Notes: generated by a model not told the origin, from the sequence alone. Positions 1-8,220 are shown, counted from the stretch's first letter. The stretch: 64,000 bases of DNA from Geomonas sp. RF6 (GCF_021044625.1 NZ_CP087999.1:513001-577000); one strand, 5' to 3'. Program-made: numbers and translations.

Positions 1-1174
1 CGCGCGGCTCGCGGGGAGGACGGGCAAACTCGGTGTCCTTTGTCGGAGCCGGGACGGTGTAGTCGAATCCGTCGATCTTGCGACGCGCCAGCTTCGACCC
101 CAGGACCCTCTCTATGCTGCGCACCATCGGCTCGTCTTCGGCCGTCACCATGGTGAAGGCGTCGCCGGTCTTGGCGGCGCGCCCCGTCCTCCCTATGCGG
201 TGGGTGTACGCCTCCGGGGTGTCCGGGATGTCGTAGTTGATGACATGGGAGATAAGGGAGACGTCGATGCCGCGGGCGGCAATGTCTGTCGCGACCATTA
301 TCTGGTAGGTGCCGTCCCGGAAACCGTCGAGCGCCGCCTGACGCCTGTTCTGGGAGAGGTTCCCCTGCAGGGAGGTGGCCTTGTACCCCGATTTTTCCAG
401 CTGCTCGCCGATCCTCTTCGCGCGGTACTTCGTCTTGGTGAAGATGAGGACGCTTTCGGTGTCGGTATGGCGCAAAAGCTCGAAAAGGAGCGGCGTCTTC
501 AGGTGCTGCGGAACGGGGTAAAGTGCGTGGGTCACGGTCATGGCGGGGGCGATGCGGCTCACCTGCACTGTCGTCGGCTTCACCAGTATCTCGTGGGCGA
601 GACGCTTGATGTCATCCGGCATCGTCGCCGAGAAAAGAAGGTTCTGCCGCGAGGTCGGGAGCACCCTCAGGATCTTGCGCACGTCGGGGAGAAAGCCCAT
701 GTCGAACATCTGGTCGGCCTCGTCGAGGACCAGCATCTCCACCTTGGAAAGGTTCACCGTGCCTTGGCTTATGTGGTCCAGAAGACGTCCCGGGCAGGCT
801 ACGACGATCTCGGGACCTTCCTTCAGGCGCTTGATCTGTGTATTGATATTGACGCCGCCGTAGACGGTAATGCTCTTCAGGCGGGTATGCTTTCCCATGG
901 CGTTGAGGGCGTCGTTTATCTGTTCCGCGAGTTCGCGCGTCGGGGCGACAACCAGGGCGCGCAGCACCCCCCTTTCTCCCTGCATGAGGCGGTGCAGCAT
1001 CGGAAGACCGAATGCCGCCGTTTTGCCGGTTCCGGTCTGGGCGAGTCCCATCACATCCTGTCCTGCCATCACCGTCGGTATTGCCTGCAGCTGAATCGGC
1101 GTCGGGGCGACGTAACCGAGCTCCTCGACTCCGGTTTGAATCTGGGGGTGCAAATTGAAGCTTTTGAAATCCAC
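1..1174 (-). CDS. rhlE: DEAD-box ATP-dependent RNA helicase, RhlE-like (3' end outside window)
   Basis: ATP-dependent RNA helicase that remodels RNA duplexes in the cytoplasm, typically in ribosome assembly or mRNA turnover. About 391 codons are visible and the C-terminus runs off the window. The Q-motif region (PTPIQ, about residues 24-28), Walker A AQTGTGKT (45-52), the DEAD box near residue 151, SAT near 183 and HRIGRTGR near 325 are all present, so both RecA-like lobes are complete. What follows is a basic, proline-rich tail as in RhlE. I chose the GTG at 1174 because AAGGAG sits five bases before it and the Q-motif follows at once. The gene is divergent from the baeSR pair. Its leader holds a terminator-like hairpin, listed separately, which suggests attenuation. 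The helicase family is certain; the RhlE subgroup is likely. Confidence 0.93.
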   Translation of the reverse strand, partial: MDFKSFNLHPQIQTGVEELGYVAPTPIQLQAIPTVMAGQDVMGLAQTGTGKTAAFGLPMLHRLMQGERGVLRALVVAPTRELAEQINDALNAMGKHTRLKSITVYGGVNINTQIKRLKEGPEIVVACPGRLLDHISQGTVNLSKVEMLVLDEADQMFDMGFLPDVRKILRVLPTSRQNLLFSATMPDDIKRLAHEILVKPTTVQVSRIAPAMTVTHALYPVPQHLKTPLLFELLRHTDTESVLIFTKTKYRAKRIGEQLEKSGYKATSLQGNLSQNRRQAALDGFRDGTYQIMVATDIAARGIDVSLISHVINYDIPDTPEAYTHRIGRTGRAAKTGDAFTMVTAEDEPMVRSIERVLGSKLARRKIDGFDYTVPAPTKDTEFARPPREPR

Positions 1175-1203
1175 TGATACTCCTTAGGTTCTGTTTTTCC
1201 TAC

Positions 1204-1229
1204 AAAAAAACCCCAGCAGGCTGATTGGC
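1204..1229 (-). terminator. terminator-like hairpin in the rhlE leader
   Basis: On the minus strand ACCCCAG pairs with CTGGGGT and is followed at once by a run of seven T. It ends about 30 bases before the GTG start of rhlE, and no gene lies upstream on that strand. It therefore looks like a leader terminator or attenuator rather than an end-of-gene terminator. Confidence 0.65.
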
Positions 1230-1259
1230 CCCTGGGGTCCACAACGATACAGCTGCTGA

Positions 1260-1289
1260 ACTTTAACACATATGGGAGAAAAGGTGCAA
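1260..1289 (-). promoter_or_regulatory. possible sigma-70 promoter for rhlE
   Basis: Reading the minus strand there is TTGCAC, an 18-base spacer and TAAAGT. This would start a leader of about 75 bases containing the hairpin at 1204-1229. It is a by-eye match of moderate quality. Confidence 0.4.
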
Positions 1290-1365
1290 CCTTTGCCGCC
1301 CGAAGTTGCATATACAGTGGAATCGGATGATCCGGTCCGCCGCTACTGCTGTTGAGCCGCAGGAT

Positions 1366-1397
1366 GGGACAGGCACTTTTGATAGAGTGCCTGTCCC
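1366..1397. repeat. perfect 12-bp inverted repeat (REP-like palindrome)
   Basis: GGGACAGGCACT and its exact complement flank an eight-base loop between the divergent rhlE and baeS genes. There is no T-run on either side, so it is not an obvious terminator. Palindromes of this GGGACAGGCACT type remind me of REP sequences mobilised by IS200-like (RAYT) transposases, but no such gene is in this window. Confidence 0.6.
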
Positions 1398-1550
1398 CTT
1401 TCCTGTGAAAATGGAAGAATTAAGGAAATGTCGGAGAGTATGGAAGATGGCGTGGCGTGTTTTATATAGCTGTGCTAAATAATGGCTGATCCGGCAACTC
1501 CGGAAGGAAATAGCGTCACAATAAAAGGTGCATCTTATCAGGGAGCGCCC

Positions 1551-3008
1551 ATGAAGATCATGATCAAATACCGGCTTTTCCTCGCCATCCTCGCCGCCAC
1601 GACTGCGGTGGTGGTGTCGATGTATCTCATCATGCAGTGGAGCTTCAGTCAGGGCTTTCTCTCCTACATCAACAAGGTGGAGGCCGAGCGCCTCGACAAA
1701 CTCGCCGAGCTTCTGGAAGACAGCTTCCAGAAGCAGGGAAACTGGTCAACGCTCGAGCGTGATCCGGGCGCGTGGCAGTTGCTCCTCACCGAGAGCCTGC
1801 GCCGGGACGGGGGGGACCAGGAGTCGGAGAGGGACCGCCGCCGCCCCCCCGAGGACGGGAAGCCCGCGCCTCCGTCACGCCACGCATCCCGCATGGGGAA
1901 CCGCTTCGAGGCGCGGGTCCTCCTCCTCGACGCGCAACGGCACAAGGTTGCCGGGGCGCCGGCTCCAACGCAGCCTGCAGGAGAACAGCCGACCTACCGG
2001 GCGATCACCTCGGCAGGGAAGGCGGTAGGCTACATCGGGGTCCTCCCGCGAAAGCACCTCACCGACACGCGGCAGCTGCGCTTCCTCAAGGAGCAGAAGG
2101 TCGCCATGGGGATGATCGCGGGAGTCATGTTCCTGGTGAGTGCGGCTATCTCGCTCCCCCTGGCGAACAACCTCGTGCGCCCCATCAAGGACCTTGCCCT
2201 CTCCATCCACGCCCTGGCATCCGGACGGTTCGACACCAGGGTTGCGGTCTCCAGCGCCGATGAGCTCGGCCAGCTCGGGAAGGATTTCAACGCGCTCGCG
2301 CTCTCTCTGGAAAAAAACGAGCAGGCGCGCCGCCAATGGGTCGCGGACATCTCACACGAGCTGCGCACCCCCCTTTCCGTCCTGCGGGGAGAGATCGAGG
2401 CGATCCAAGACGGCGTGCGGGAAGCGACGCCGGAGAGCATCCGTTCCCTGCACATGGAGGTCATGCACTTAAGCCGCCTCGTCGACGATCTCTATCAACT
2501 CTCCCTTTTCGACGTCGGCGCCCTCACCTATCGCAAGAGGGATCTGGATCTGGCCGAGGTGCTCCGGCACGCAGTCGAGTCGTTCCGGGGGGAATTCGAG
2601 CAGAAGAAGATCGACCTCGACGCGCAATTGTCCGCCGCTTCCCGCTTCCCTGTCTATGCCGACGAGCAGCGCCTGCTCCAGCTCTTCGACAACCTGCTGG
2701 ACAACGCGCTAAAATACACTGACCCCGGCGGAGTCCTTGCCGTGCGAATGACCCGGCAGGAGGGACGGGCGGTGATCGACTTCCAGGACAGCGCGCCGGG
2801 AGTGGAGCCCTCCGAGCTCGGCCGGCTCTTTGACCGCCTCTTCAGGGTGGAAAGCTCGCGCAACCGCGCGCTTGGTGGAGCCGGTCTCGGGCTCTCCATC
2901 TGCAAAAACATCGTGGAGGCGCATGAGGGGACGATAGAAGCGCATGCCGCGCCGCAGGGGGGAGTATGGATCAAGGTGGAACTTCCGATGACAGGAGGCC
3001 GCGCATGA
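1551..3008 (+). CDS. baeS: envelope-stress sensor histidine kinase, BaeS-like
   Basis: Inner-membrane sensor kinase that should autophosphorylate and pass phosphate to the adjacent BaeR-like regulator. It has 485 residues: TM1 about 7-27, a periplasmic sensor of about 155 residues with a proline/arginine-rich stretch, TM2 about 186-206, HAMP, a HisKA H-box SHELRTPL with phospho-acceptor His269, an N-box NLLDNALKY near 380 and a G2 box GGAGLGLSI near 441. All catalytic boxes look intact. I chose ATG 1551 because GGGAG lies five bases upstream and the signal-anchor starts directly. An in-frame ATG at 1482 has no ribosome site. The stop overlaps the baeR start by four bases (ATGA), so the pair is translationally coupled. 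The Bae assignment rests mainly on the regulator. Confidence 0.88.
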   Translation: MKIMIKYRLFLAILAATTAVVVSMYLIMQWSFSQGFLSYINKVEAERLDKLAELLEDSFQKQGNWSTLERDPGAWQLLLTESLRRDGGDQESERDRRRPPEDGKPAPPSRHASRMGNRFEARVLLLDAQRHKVAGAPAPTQPAGEQPTYRAITSAGKAVGYIGVLPRKHLTDTRQLRFLKEQKVAMGMIAGVMFLVSAAISLPLANNLVRPIKDLALSIHALASGRFDTRVAVSSADELGQLGKDFNALALSLEKNEQARRQWVADISHELRTPLSVLRGEIEAIQDGVREATPESIRSLHMEVMHLSRLVDDLYQLSLFDVGALTYRKRDLDLAEVLRHAVESFRGEFEQKKIDLDAQLSAASRFPVYADEQRLLQLFDNLLDNALKYTDPGGVLAVRMTRQEGRAVIDFQDSAPGVEPSELGRLFDRLFRVESSRNRALGGAGLGLSICKNIVEAHEGTIEAHAAPQGGVWIKVELPMTGGRA

Positions 3009-3676
3009 GCGGGAAGATTCTCATAGTAGAGGACGAAGAGAAACTTGCAGCACTTCTGAGGGATTACCTGAAGCAGGCGGGGTTCGAGTCGCAGTGGATA
3101 GGGGATGGTCTGCAGGTAGTGCCGCACGTAAAGGGAGAGATGCCGGATCTCATGCTCCTCGACCTGATGCTCCCCGGCCGCAACGGCCTCGACATCTGCA
3201 AGGAGATCCGCACCTTTTCCAACCTGCCGATAATCATGATAACGGCCAGGGTGGAAGAGATCGACCGGCTCCTCGGGCTGGAGCTTGGCGCCGACGACTA
3301 CATCTGCAAGCCCTTCAGCCCCCGCGAGGTCGTGGCCCGCGTCAAGACGGTGCTGCGCAGAGCAACAGAGCAGCCGCCGGTTGCGGCAAAGGAGCTCATG
3401 CTCGATCCGGACCGGTACCGCGCGGTGCTGCACGGCCAGGAGCTCGACCTGACCGCGGTGGAATTCAAGCTGCTCCACTTTCTCTATTCCAATCCGGGGC
3501 GCATCTACTCACGCACGCAGCTAATGGACAGGATCTACTCGGACCAGCGGATAGTGAGCGACCGCACCATCGACAGCCACATCAAGAAGCTGCGGAAAAA
3601 AATTGCGCAGGCGGCGCCCGACGAGGAGCTTATTCACTCTATATATGGGGTGGGATATAAGTACGAGGTGGAATAG
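3005..3676 (+). CDS. baeR: response regulator, OmpR family, BaeR-like
   Basis: DNA-binding response regulator, 223 residues. Receiver domain with acidic pocket E9/D10, phospho-acceptor Asp53 in LLLDLMLPG and Lys102, then a winged-helix Trans_reg_C domain. The stretch EIDRLLGLELGADDYICKP and the effector-domain phrase SDRTIDSHIKKLRKK match E. coli BaeR as I remember it, much more than other OmpR members. The start ATG 3005 overlaps the kinase stop and has AGGAGG seven to eight bases upstream; an upstream in-frame start at 2966 would lie deep inside the kinase gene. Known BaeR proteins switch on efflux and envelope-stress genes; the targets here are unknown. Palindromic repeats begin right after the stop. 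Confidence 0.9.
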   Translation: MSGKILIVEDEEKLAALLRDYLKQAGFESQWIGDGLQVVPHVKGEMPDLMLLDLMLPGRNGLDICKEIRTFSNLPIIMITARVEEIDRLLGLELGADDYICKPFSPREVVARVKTVLRRATEQPPVAAKELMLDPDRYRAVLHGQELDLTAVEFKLLHFLYSNPGRIYSRTQLMDRIYSDQRIVSDRTIDSHIKKLRKKIAQAAPDEELIHSIYGVGYKYEVE

Positions 3677-3678
3677 GC

Positions 3679-3990
3679 AAAAGCTTTGTCCGCAGATTAC
3701 GCAGATTTCGCAGATTACTTTCTAGGAGAGGGAACTTTCGCAGGAGAAAATTGAGTTCGGTGGAAAGGGCTCTTTTCGTAAATTTTGCTTATAATCTGCG
3801 CGAGCCTGCGTATTCGAGGTGGAACAAAAAAGGAAAAAGGGTTTGTCCGCAGATTACGCAGATTTCGCAGATTTCATTCCTGAAAGAGGAACTTACGCAG
3901 GAGAGAGTTGAGCTCAGTGGAAGAGCCCTTTTGTCATAGATTTTGTTTTTAATCTGCGTCAATCTGCGTAATCTGCGGACAAAAGCCTTC
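3679..3990. repeat. CGCAGATT palindromic element, locus 1 (tandemly duplicated)
   Basis: Fills the space between the convergent ends of baeR and the gene at 3995. Outward arms reading TTGTCCGCAGATTACGCAG occur at about 3684 and 3842, and an inverted arm (AATCTGCGTAATCTGCGG) at about 3961-3980. The interior (GGAACTT, then CGCAGGAGA, then TTGAG, then GTGGAA, then GCCCTTTT) occurs twice, so the locus is two copies of a unit of roughly 155 bases. The copies differ by substitutions. No coding potential is seen. Confidence 0.8.
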
Positions 3991-3994
3991 AGGT

Positions 3995-4303
3995 TTATAG
4001 AAGCTGCACTTCACTCACCCGCACGACAAGCACATCCTGCCGGAAGGCGCGGCAGAGGTGTTCGCGGTAGGCCTGCCACCAGGCGCGATCGAGGACATCG
4101 GTCATTACCTCGTAAATCACGATATCGTCCTGCACCGTTGAGTCTTCCGTTTCCTTCCACAGCCCCCGAGCCGGCGAGCGCACGTAGGTGGTGATCCCGC
4201 CGAAACGATCGGTAAGCTCGTCTCTCACCGTTACAAAATCCTTCTGGGTGAACTCCTTCCCGTTGTTGTCATAAAGGGGAAGAAGGATCTGAATGAGATG
4301 CAC
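3995..4303 (-). CDS. small conserved-looking hypothetical protein
   Basis: 102 residues, acidic, no signal peptide or membrane segment, so probably cytoplasmic. It starts VHLIQILLPLYDNNG and continues with a compact alpha/beta pattern: a strand, KDFVTVRDELTDRFGG, then aromatic-rich WWQAYREHLCRAFRQ and a C-terminal strand VLVVRVSEVQLL. I do not recognise the family with certainty; it recalls small ferredoxin-fold proteins with no assigned role. I chose GTG 4303 because AAGGAG stands five bases upstream. An in-frame start at 4321 lies upstream of that ribosome site. The gene is convergent with baeR across a repeat locus and stands alone, with no partner to suggest a function. Confidence 0.72.
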   Translation of the reverse strand: MHLIQILLPLYDNNGKEFTQKDFVTVRDELTDRFGGITTYVRSPARGLWKETEDSTVQDDIVIYEVMTDVLDRAWWQAYREHLCRAFRQDVLVVRVSEVQLL

Positions 4304-4443
4304 GCTAGCTCCTTCTTTCACTTACTTTCTAAAGGGAGTGCCCGGTACCGCCTGACTGCGTCCCTGCGGTGTGCGGCGCAGCCGCCACGACTTCGACAGC
4401 CGCGCCGCTCATATCCCCGGGCATCGTCCCCCTTTTGCCTGTA

Positions 4444-4920
4444 TCACGTGCTTCCGGCGATCTTCAGTTTGGCAATACTGGCGCGGGCGCTCCCTCCGCT
4501 CATGTCAGGGACGATCTTTAATTCGAGCGCCACCACCCCCGAAAGGTCGACGGTGTACTCCTCGACCTCTTCCGTGCTGTTGGGCAGGCTGAAGTTGTAC
4601 TGCTGCCGCACGATGTCGTGATAGGTACTGTTGTCGGCGGACCAGCGCAGCAAAAACTCCTGGGTCCGCTCCCGCTCATCCTCGCGAAAGGCGAGAAGGA
4701 TGCGGGTCATACGCAGCGGCCGCTCGAATAGAAGCCGGACCGTCTGCTCCCCCGGCTCTGCAGCCCGCCACCCGGTCCCTCCGTCACGCAGCGCCCCTTC
4801 CAGGCGATGTGACGGAGACTCCGAGGTAAGTTCTGCCTGGGCGAGCATCTCCAGGTCGAGCCAACCCTCTCCTGTCGGCAGCACACCCTGTATCTCCGGC
4901 GCAATGATCGTTTTACGCAT
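4444..4920 (-). CDS. hypothetical protein, possible discoidin-like beta-sandwich
   Basis: 158 residues without signal peptide. A short N-terminal part is followed by a glycine-rich linker (GGTGWRAAEPGEQ) and a region rich in alternating hydrophobics: VRLLFERPLRMTRILLAF, FLLRWSADNSTYHDIVRQQ, YTVDLSGVVALELKIVPD. This arrangement resembles the F5/8-type C (discoidin) fold, in which such proteins bind sugars or other ligands, but no diagnostic residues allow me to assert that. I chose ATG 4920 because GAGGAG lies six bases before it; an in-frame open stretch continues upstream to 5139 but has no plausible ribosome site and overlaps the terminator of the next gene. It stands alone between two unrelated genes. 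Confidence 0.68.
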   Translation of the reverse strand: MRKTIIAPEIQGVLPTGEGWLDLEMLAQAELTSESPSHRLEGALRDGGTGWRAAEPGEQTVRLLFERPLRMTRILLAFREDERERTQEFLLRWSADNSTYHDIVRQQYNFSLPNSTEEVEEYTVDLSGVVALELKIVPDMSGGSARASIAKLKIAGST

Positions 4921-5032
4921 GCAGATCTCCTCTGAGCGAGTTTTTTTACTCGAATAACGATACAGAAAGAATGTGGAATTACAAACGGCGAGGGAGATGG
5001 CGGCTGACGGAAAGGTGGAAGAGGAAAGTGAA

Positions 5033-5060
5033 AGAGACGTCCCCTGAAGGACGTCTCTCT
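5033..5060 (-). terminator. terminator after the triheme cytochrome gene
   Basis: On the minus strand AGAGACGTCC, a six-base loop and GGACGTCTCT form a 10-bp stem followed by a weakly T-rich tail. It lies about 55 bases past the cytochrome stop at 5115. Confidence 0.65.
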
Positions 5061-5114
5061 TTCTTCTCGCTATTTGTGCGGCCCGGGTTCGGCAGCCCGG
5101 GAGGGTCGACAGCG

Positions 5115-5771
5115 CTACTTGTTGTGGCAGGTCAGACACAGGGCGCTTCCCCTGTCGCTCATCACCAGGTGCCCCTTCTCCTTGTTGAAGGGGTCATGGC
5201 AGGTAAGGCACCCTACCTTCCCGTTGACGAGAATCATCTTCGACCTGCCGAAAATCGGCTTGTAGTCCTCGGCACGTGCTGCGTACATTGCGTAATCCAT
5301 CCCGATGGGGTGATCCGCACTGTTATCCCGAAGCCCCTTGTGTACCCGCTTCATGGGGTCGTTCTTCAGGTTGATGGTGATGTTGCTGGCGCCGGAGCCG
5401 TCATGGCACCCCAGGCAGTCGATGCTTAAGGGATCGACGCCGATGCGGTTCGACAGCTCCTTCGCGCTCGGGCTCTCCTCGTCGAAGGAGAAGAGAGAAG
5501 CTTCCTGCACGTTGCTGTACATCTCCTCGACCGCGCTGAGCTCCGTGGTCACCTTCCCGCTCTGCACCTCGGCGATCTTTTGCATGTAACGCTGACGGAA
5601 GGAAACCTTGTCCATCTGCAGCGTGAACGCGCACGTTTCGCCGCTCTTGGACATGCCGTAAGGGAGCTGGAAAGCCTTCAATTCCACCGCTCCGGAGAGA
5701 AGGCTGAAGGCGAGGCCTCCCACCATCATAGCGCGTACCGAACTCCTTGATCTCTTCCTGGCGACACGCAT
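5115..5771 (-). CDS. triheme c-type cytochrome, exported
   Basis: 218 residues with a basic N-terminus and hydrophobic stretch (about 12-30) acting as signal peptide, then three CxxCH sites: CLGCH 119-123, CLTCH 188-192 and CLTCH 212-216. It should be a periplasmic or surface electron carrier. The phrases CxxCHDGS, DHPIG and the ending SALCLTCHNK closely match the tetraheme proteins at 22430, 54120 and 63195, so it is a divergent relative. At the place of their first heme it has only CAF near residue 47, so one heme seems to be missing. ATG 5771 has a strong AAGGAGG seven bases upstream. The gene is monocistronic with its own terminator and is divergent from the OmpA-type gene. Confidence 0.88.
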   Translation of the reverse strand: MRVARKRSRSSVRAMMVGGLAFSLLSGAVELKAFQLPYGMSKSGETCAFTLQMDKVSFRQRYMQKIAEVQSGKVTTELSAVEEMYSNVQEASLFSFDEESPSAKELSNRIGVDPLSIDCLGCHDGSGASNITINLKNDPMKRVHKGLRDNSADHPIGMDYAMYAARAEDYKPIFGRSKMILVNGKVGCLTCHDPFNKEKGHLVMSDRGSALCLTCHNK

Positions 5772-6288
5772 ATAGCACCTCCTTGCAATGGATTCTGGCT
5801 ATACCATTACAAGGCCGGTACCGATTCTTCAGGGCCGTCTATATACGCTGGAAGATGCTGTTTACCCGACTCTTTTTCCTCTGCGAGAAAATGCTTTTGA
5901 TATCCTTTCTCAGAATTTGCTGTTCATTAGCTGCACAAAAAAAGGCGACCTATTTTTCCCCACGGCCCCCTTCCAACGGAAATCGGTATCAACGCAGCGC
6001 ACCCTGTTCCTGTTTCTCCGGCCGGACCGCGATTTGGCGGGACCTGTGCAGAACTTGCACAAAAAGTGGCGACCTATTTTCCGATTTTGTGAATATGGGC
6101 ATCTCCGGCTGTGGACTTCCGAGGGAGAATCATCCTCATTACACAATTTTTGGGTGTGCTTTCTTGCTAATCTTGATTCTGGTAAGGATACTATTAGCAC
6201 CATGTCATATTCATCTTGACAATGGTTGTCGTATCAGATAGACAAGAAAAGCCTAAAAGGTTTTTACTGGAACGGCAAGGGGAGTTTA
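5772..6288. other. intergenic region with an imperfect direct repeat
   Basis: No convincing gene. It holds two copies of a roughly 28-base motif, TGCACAAAAA then GGCGACCTATTTT then CC, at 5932-5960 and 6054-6081, 122 bases apart. They sit in the shared upstream region of the divergent triheme cytochrome and OmpA-type genes and could be regulator sites. A sigma-70-like promoter lies at 6216-6244. Confidence 0.6.
6216..6244 (+). promoter_or_regulatory. possible sigma-70 promoter for the OmpA-type gene
   Basis: TTGACA, a 17-base spacer and TAGACA. Transcription would begin near 6250, about 40 bases before the GTG start at 6289. This argues against the upstream in-frame ATG at 6226. Confidence 0.45.
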
Positions 6289-8220
6289 GTGAGAAGGCGC
6301 ATCTCTTTCGGCTTCATTCTAATAACGCTGTTAAGCTCTGCTTATCAAGCGCGCGGAGAAGATCTACCGACGTCTCTCTCTCTGATTCTCTCTACTGGGG
6401 GTTACACTCTCAGTTCCCAGGACAATCTAAAAAGCGGCATCGGCTATGACATCCGGCTCGGATATGACATCATAGGCCGGGGCATCAGTGACAGTATCGG
6501 CATCGAAGGTGGTGTGTCGTACATCCCCACCAAATCCTCCAAAGACGATTCCACTGTCGACGCATTCCTTGTCAGAGGGGATGCGATCTACAGCTTTTTC
6601 CCCCGCAAGAGAATAGTCCCCTTTCTCAGCGTCGGCGGCGGCGCGCTCATCACCAGCGGCTCTGCGGATTCGACGACCACCCCCCTCTTCGCCTACGGCG
6701 CCGGGATGAAGTACTTCCTCAAGGAGTACCTGGCGCTGCGTCTGGACCTGCGCCACAACCTTCTCTACGATCAGGGGCTAAAGAGCGACTTCCAGTACAC
6801 CGCCGGGGTCAGCATGAGCCTCTTCCGCGACAAGAAGCTAAAGCGCCTCCCGGTGGTCGATTCCGACGGTGACGGTGTACCCGACGATACCGATCGCTGC
6901 CCGGCCACCCCGAAGGGGGTGAAGGTGGACAAGAACGGCTGTCCGTCCGATGCCGACGGCGACGGCGTTGCCGATTCCCTCGACAAGTGCCCGGACACTC
7001 CGAAAGGGGTGGCAGTCGACAAGAAGGGGTGCCCGCTCGAACAGCTCCCCCCCGTCCCCCCGGCGATTCAACAGGAGCGCGAGCGGCAAAGGGAGATCGA
7101 AGAGCAGAAGCGCCTCGAGAAGCAGAAGGAGCTCGAGGAACAGAAACGTCTCGAGAAGCAGCGCGAGCTCCAGGAGCTCACCCCTGCGCCGGAGCCGAAG
7201 CCCGAAGTGAAGCCGGAGCCGAAACCGGAGGTCGCGCCGGAAGGAAAGCCTCAGGCGAAGCCGGAAGGGACGCCGGCAACAAACGGCGCTCCTGCCAAGC
7301 CCGCAACAAACGGAGCACCTGTCCCCCCTGCAACGAACGGGGCCAAGGCCGCCCCGGCAACGAACGGTGCGCAGCCCCAGCCGAAGCAGGCGCAGAAGGC
7401 ACCGCAGACGGCGCCCCCGAAGAAGGAGCAGGAGCCGCGCGTCGCCGCCCCTGCAGTCCCGGCCGCACCTGCGGTCCCTGCTGTGCCTGCGGCTCCTGCG
7501 GCAACGGCGAAGCCGGTCGTCCCTTATCCCTCTTTCGTACAGGGCGCGCCGAGTTCAGCGAAGGTTCCGAGGCCGGCGCTCAGAAAGCCGCTGAGGCCCC
7601 CTGCAGCGCCCGTCGTGCCTGCGCCGCAGCCCGAGCCGGAGAAGCATTCGAAACTGCTGAAGGAAATGCGCCACGAATTGACGGTGCCGACCGAAAGCGA
7701 GCGTGCCAAGGAGCTCCTCGTCCAGGCTCCCGCTCCGCGGCCGCAGCCGGCGCCGCAGGTGAAATCGTCGGAAATCGCATCCGAGCCCACCCTCTCCACG
7801 CTGAAGAAGGCTCGGAAGGTGACGAGCCAGGACAAGTGCCCCGACACCCCCCTTGAAGAACTCGTCCAGAGGGAACATGCGGACATGACCGCTACGGTGC
7901 TTTTCAAGACCGATAGCGCCGAGGTTTCGCCGCGCTTCCTGCCGCGCTTGCAGGAAATCGCCGAATTCGCCCGCGCGCACCGCGACCTGCCGGTGTACAT
8001 CGAGGGGCATGCCGACAATCACGGGAGCCCCGGATACAACCTGCAGCTATCCCTGCGCAGGGTCAAGGCGATCAAGGAGATTCTGGTGAGCCGGTTCAAG
8101 CTCCAGGCGGCAAAGATGGTGCTGGTCGGCAAAGGGTGCACCATTCCTGTCGACGACAACAGAAAAGACAATGGCAGGGCGAAGAACAGGCGAGTCATCA
8201 TCGAGATGAAACAGCAGTAG
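6289..8220 (+). CDS. OmpA-family outer-membrane protein with TSP3 calcium repeats
   Basis: 643 residues. Signal peptide (RRRISFGFILITLLSSAYQARG), then a probable eight-stranded beta-barrel to about residue 188 with amphipathic strands such as YDIRLGYDI and PFLSVGGGALI. Two thrombospondin type-3 calcium motifs follow (DSDGDGVPDDTDRCP near 190, DADGDGVADSLDKCP near 222). A long charged and Pro/Ala/Lys linker with ATNGA repeats spans about 245-525. The OmpA C-terminal peptidoglycan-binding domain (FKTDSAEV, then NGRAKNRRV) ends the protein. The role should be to tie the outer membrane to the cell wall. I chose GTG 6289 because GGGGAG precedes it by four bases and it opens directly into the signal peptide. 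The linker is unusually long for the family and the ATNGA units are near-perfect repeats, a likely site of length variation. Confidence 0.9.
   Translation: MRRRISFGFILITLLSSAYQARGEDLPTSLSLILSTGGYTLSSQDNLKSGIGYDIRLGYDIIGRGISDSIGIEGGVSYIPTKSSKDDSTVDAFLVRGDAIYSFFPRKRIVPFLSVGGGALITSGSADSTTTPLFAYGAGMKYFLKEYLALRLDLRHNLLYDQGLKSDFQYTAGVSMSLFRDKKLKRLPVVDSDGDGVPDDTDRCPATPKGVKVDKNGCPSDADGDGVADSLDKCPDTPKGVAVDKKGCPLEQLPPVPPAIQQERERQREIEEQKRLEKQKELEEQKRLEKQRELQELTPAPEPKPEVKPEPKPEVAPEGKPQAKPEGTPATNGAPAKPATNGAPVPPATNGAKAAPATNGAQPQPKQAQKAPQTAPPKKEQEPRVAAPAVPAAPAVPAVPAAPAATAKPVVPYPSFVQGAPSSAKVPRPALRKPLRPPAAPVVPAPQPEPEKHSKLLKEMRHELTVPTESERAKELLVQAPAPRPQPAPQVKSSEIASEPTLSTLKKARKVTSQDKCPDTPLEELVQREHADMTATVLFKTDSAEVSPRFLPRLQEIAEFARAHRDLPVYIEGHADNHGSPGYNLQLSLRRVKAIKEILVSRFKLQAAKMVLVGKGCTIPVDDNRKDNGRAKNRRVIIEMKQQ

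Noticed and set aside
1482-1550. Upstream ATG for the BaeS-like kinase.
   Set aside because: No ribosome site; ATG 1551 has GGGAG and begins the membrane anchor.
5910-6203. Minus-strand frame of 97 codons in the gap before the OmpA-type gene.
   Set aside because: No ribosome site and its content is set by the direct repeats; no recognisable feature.
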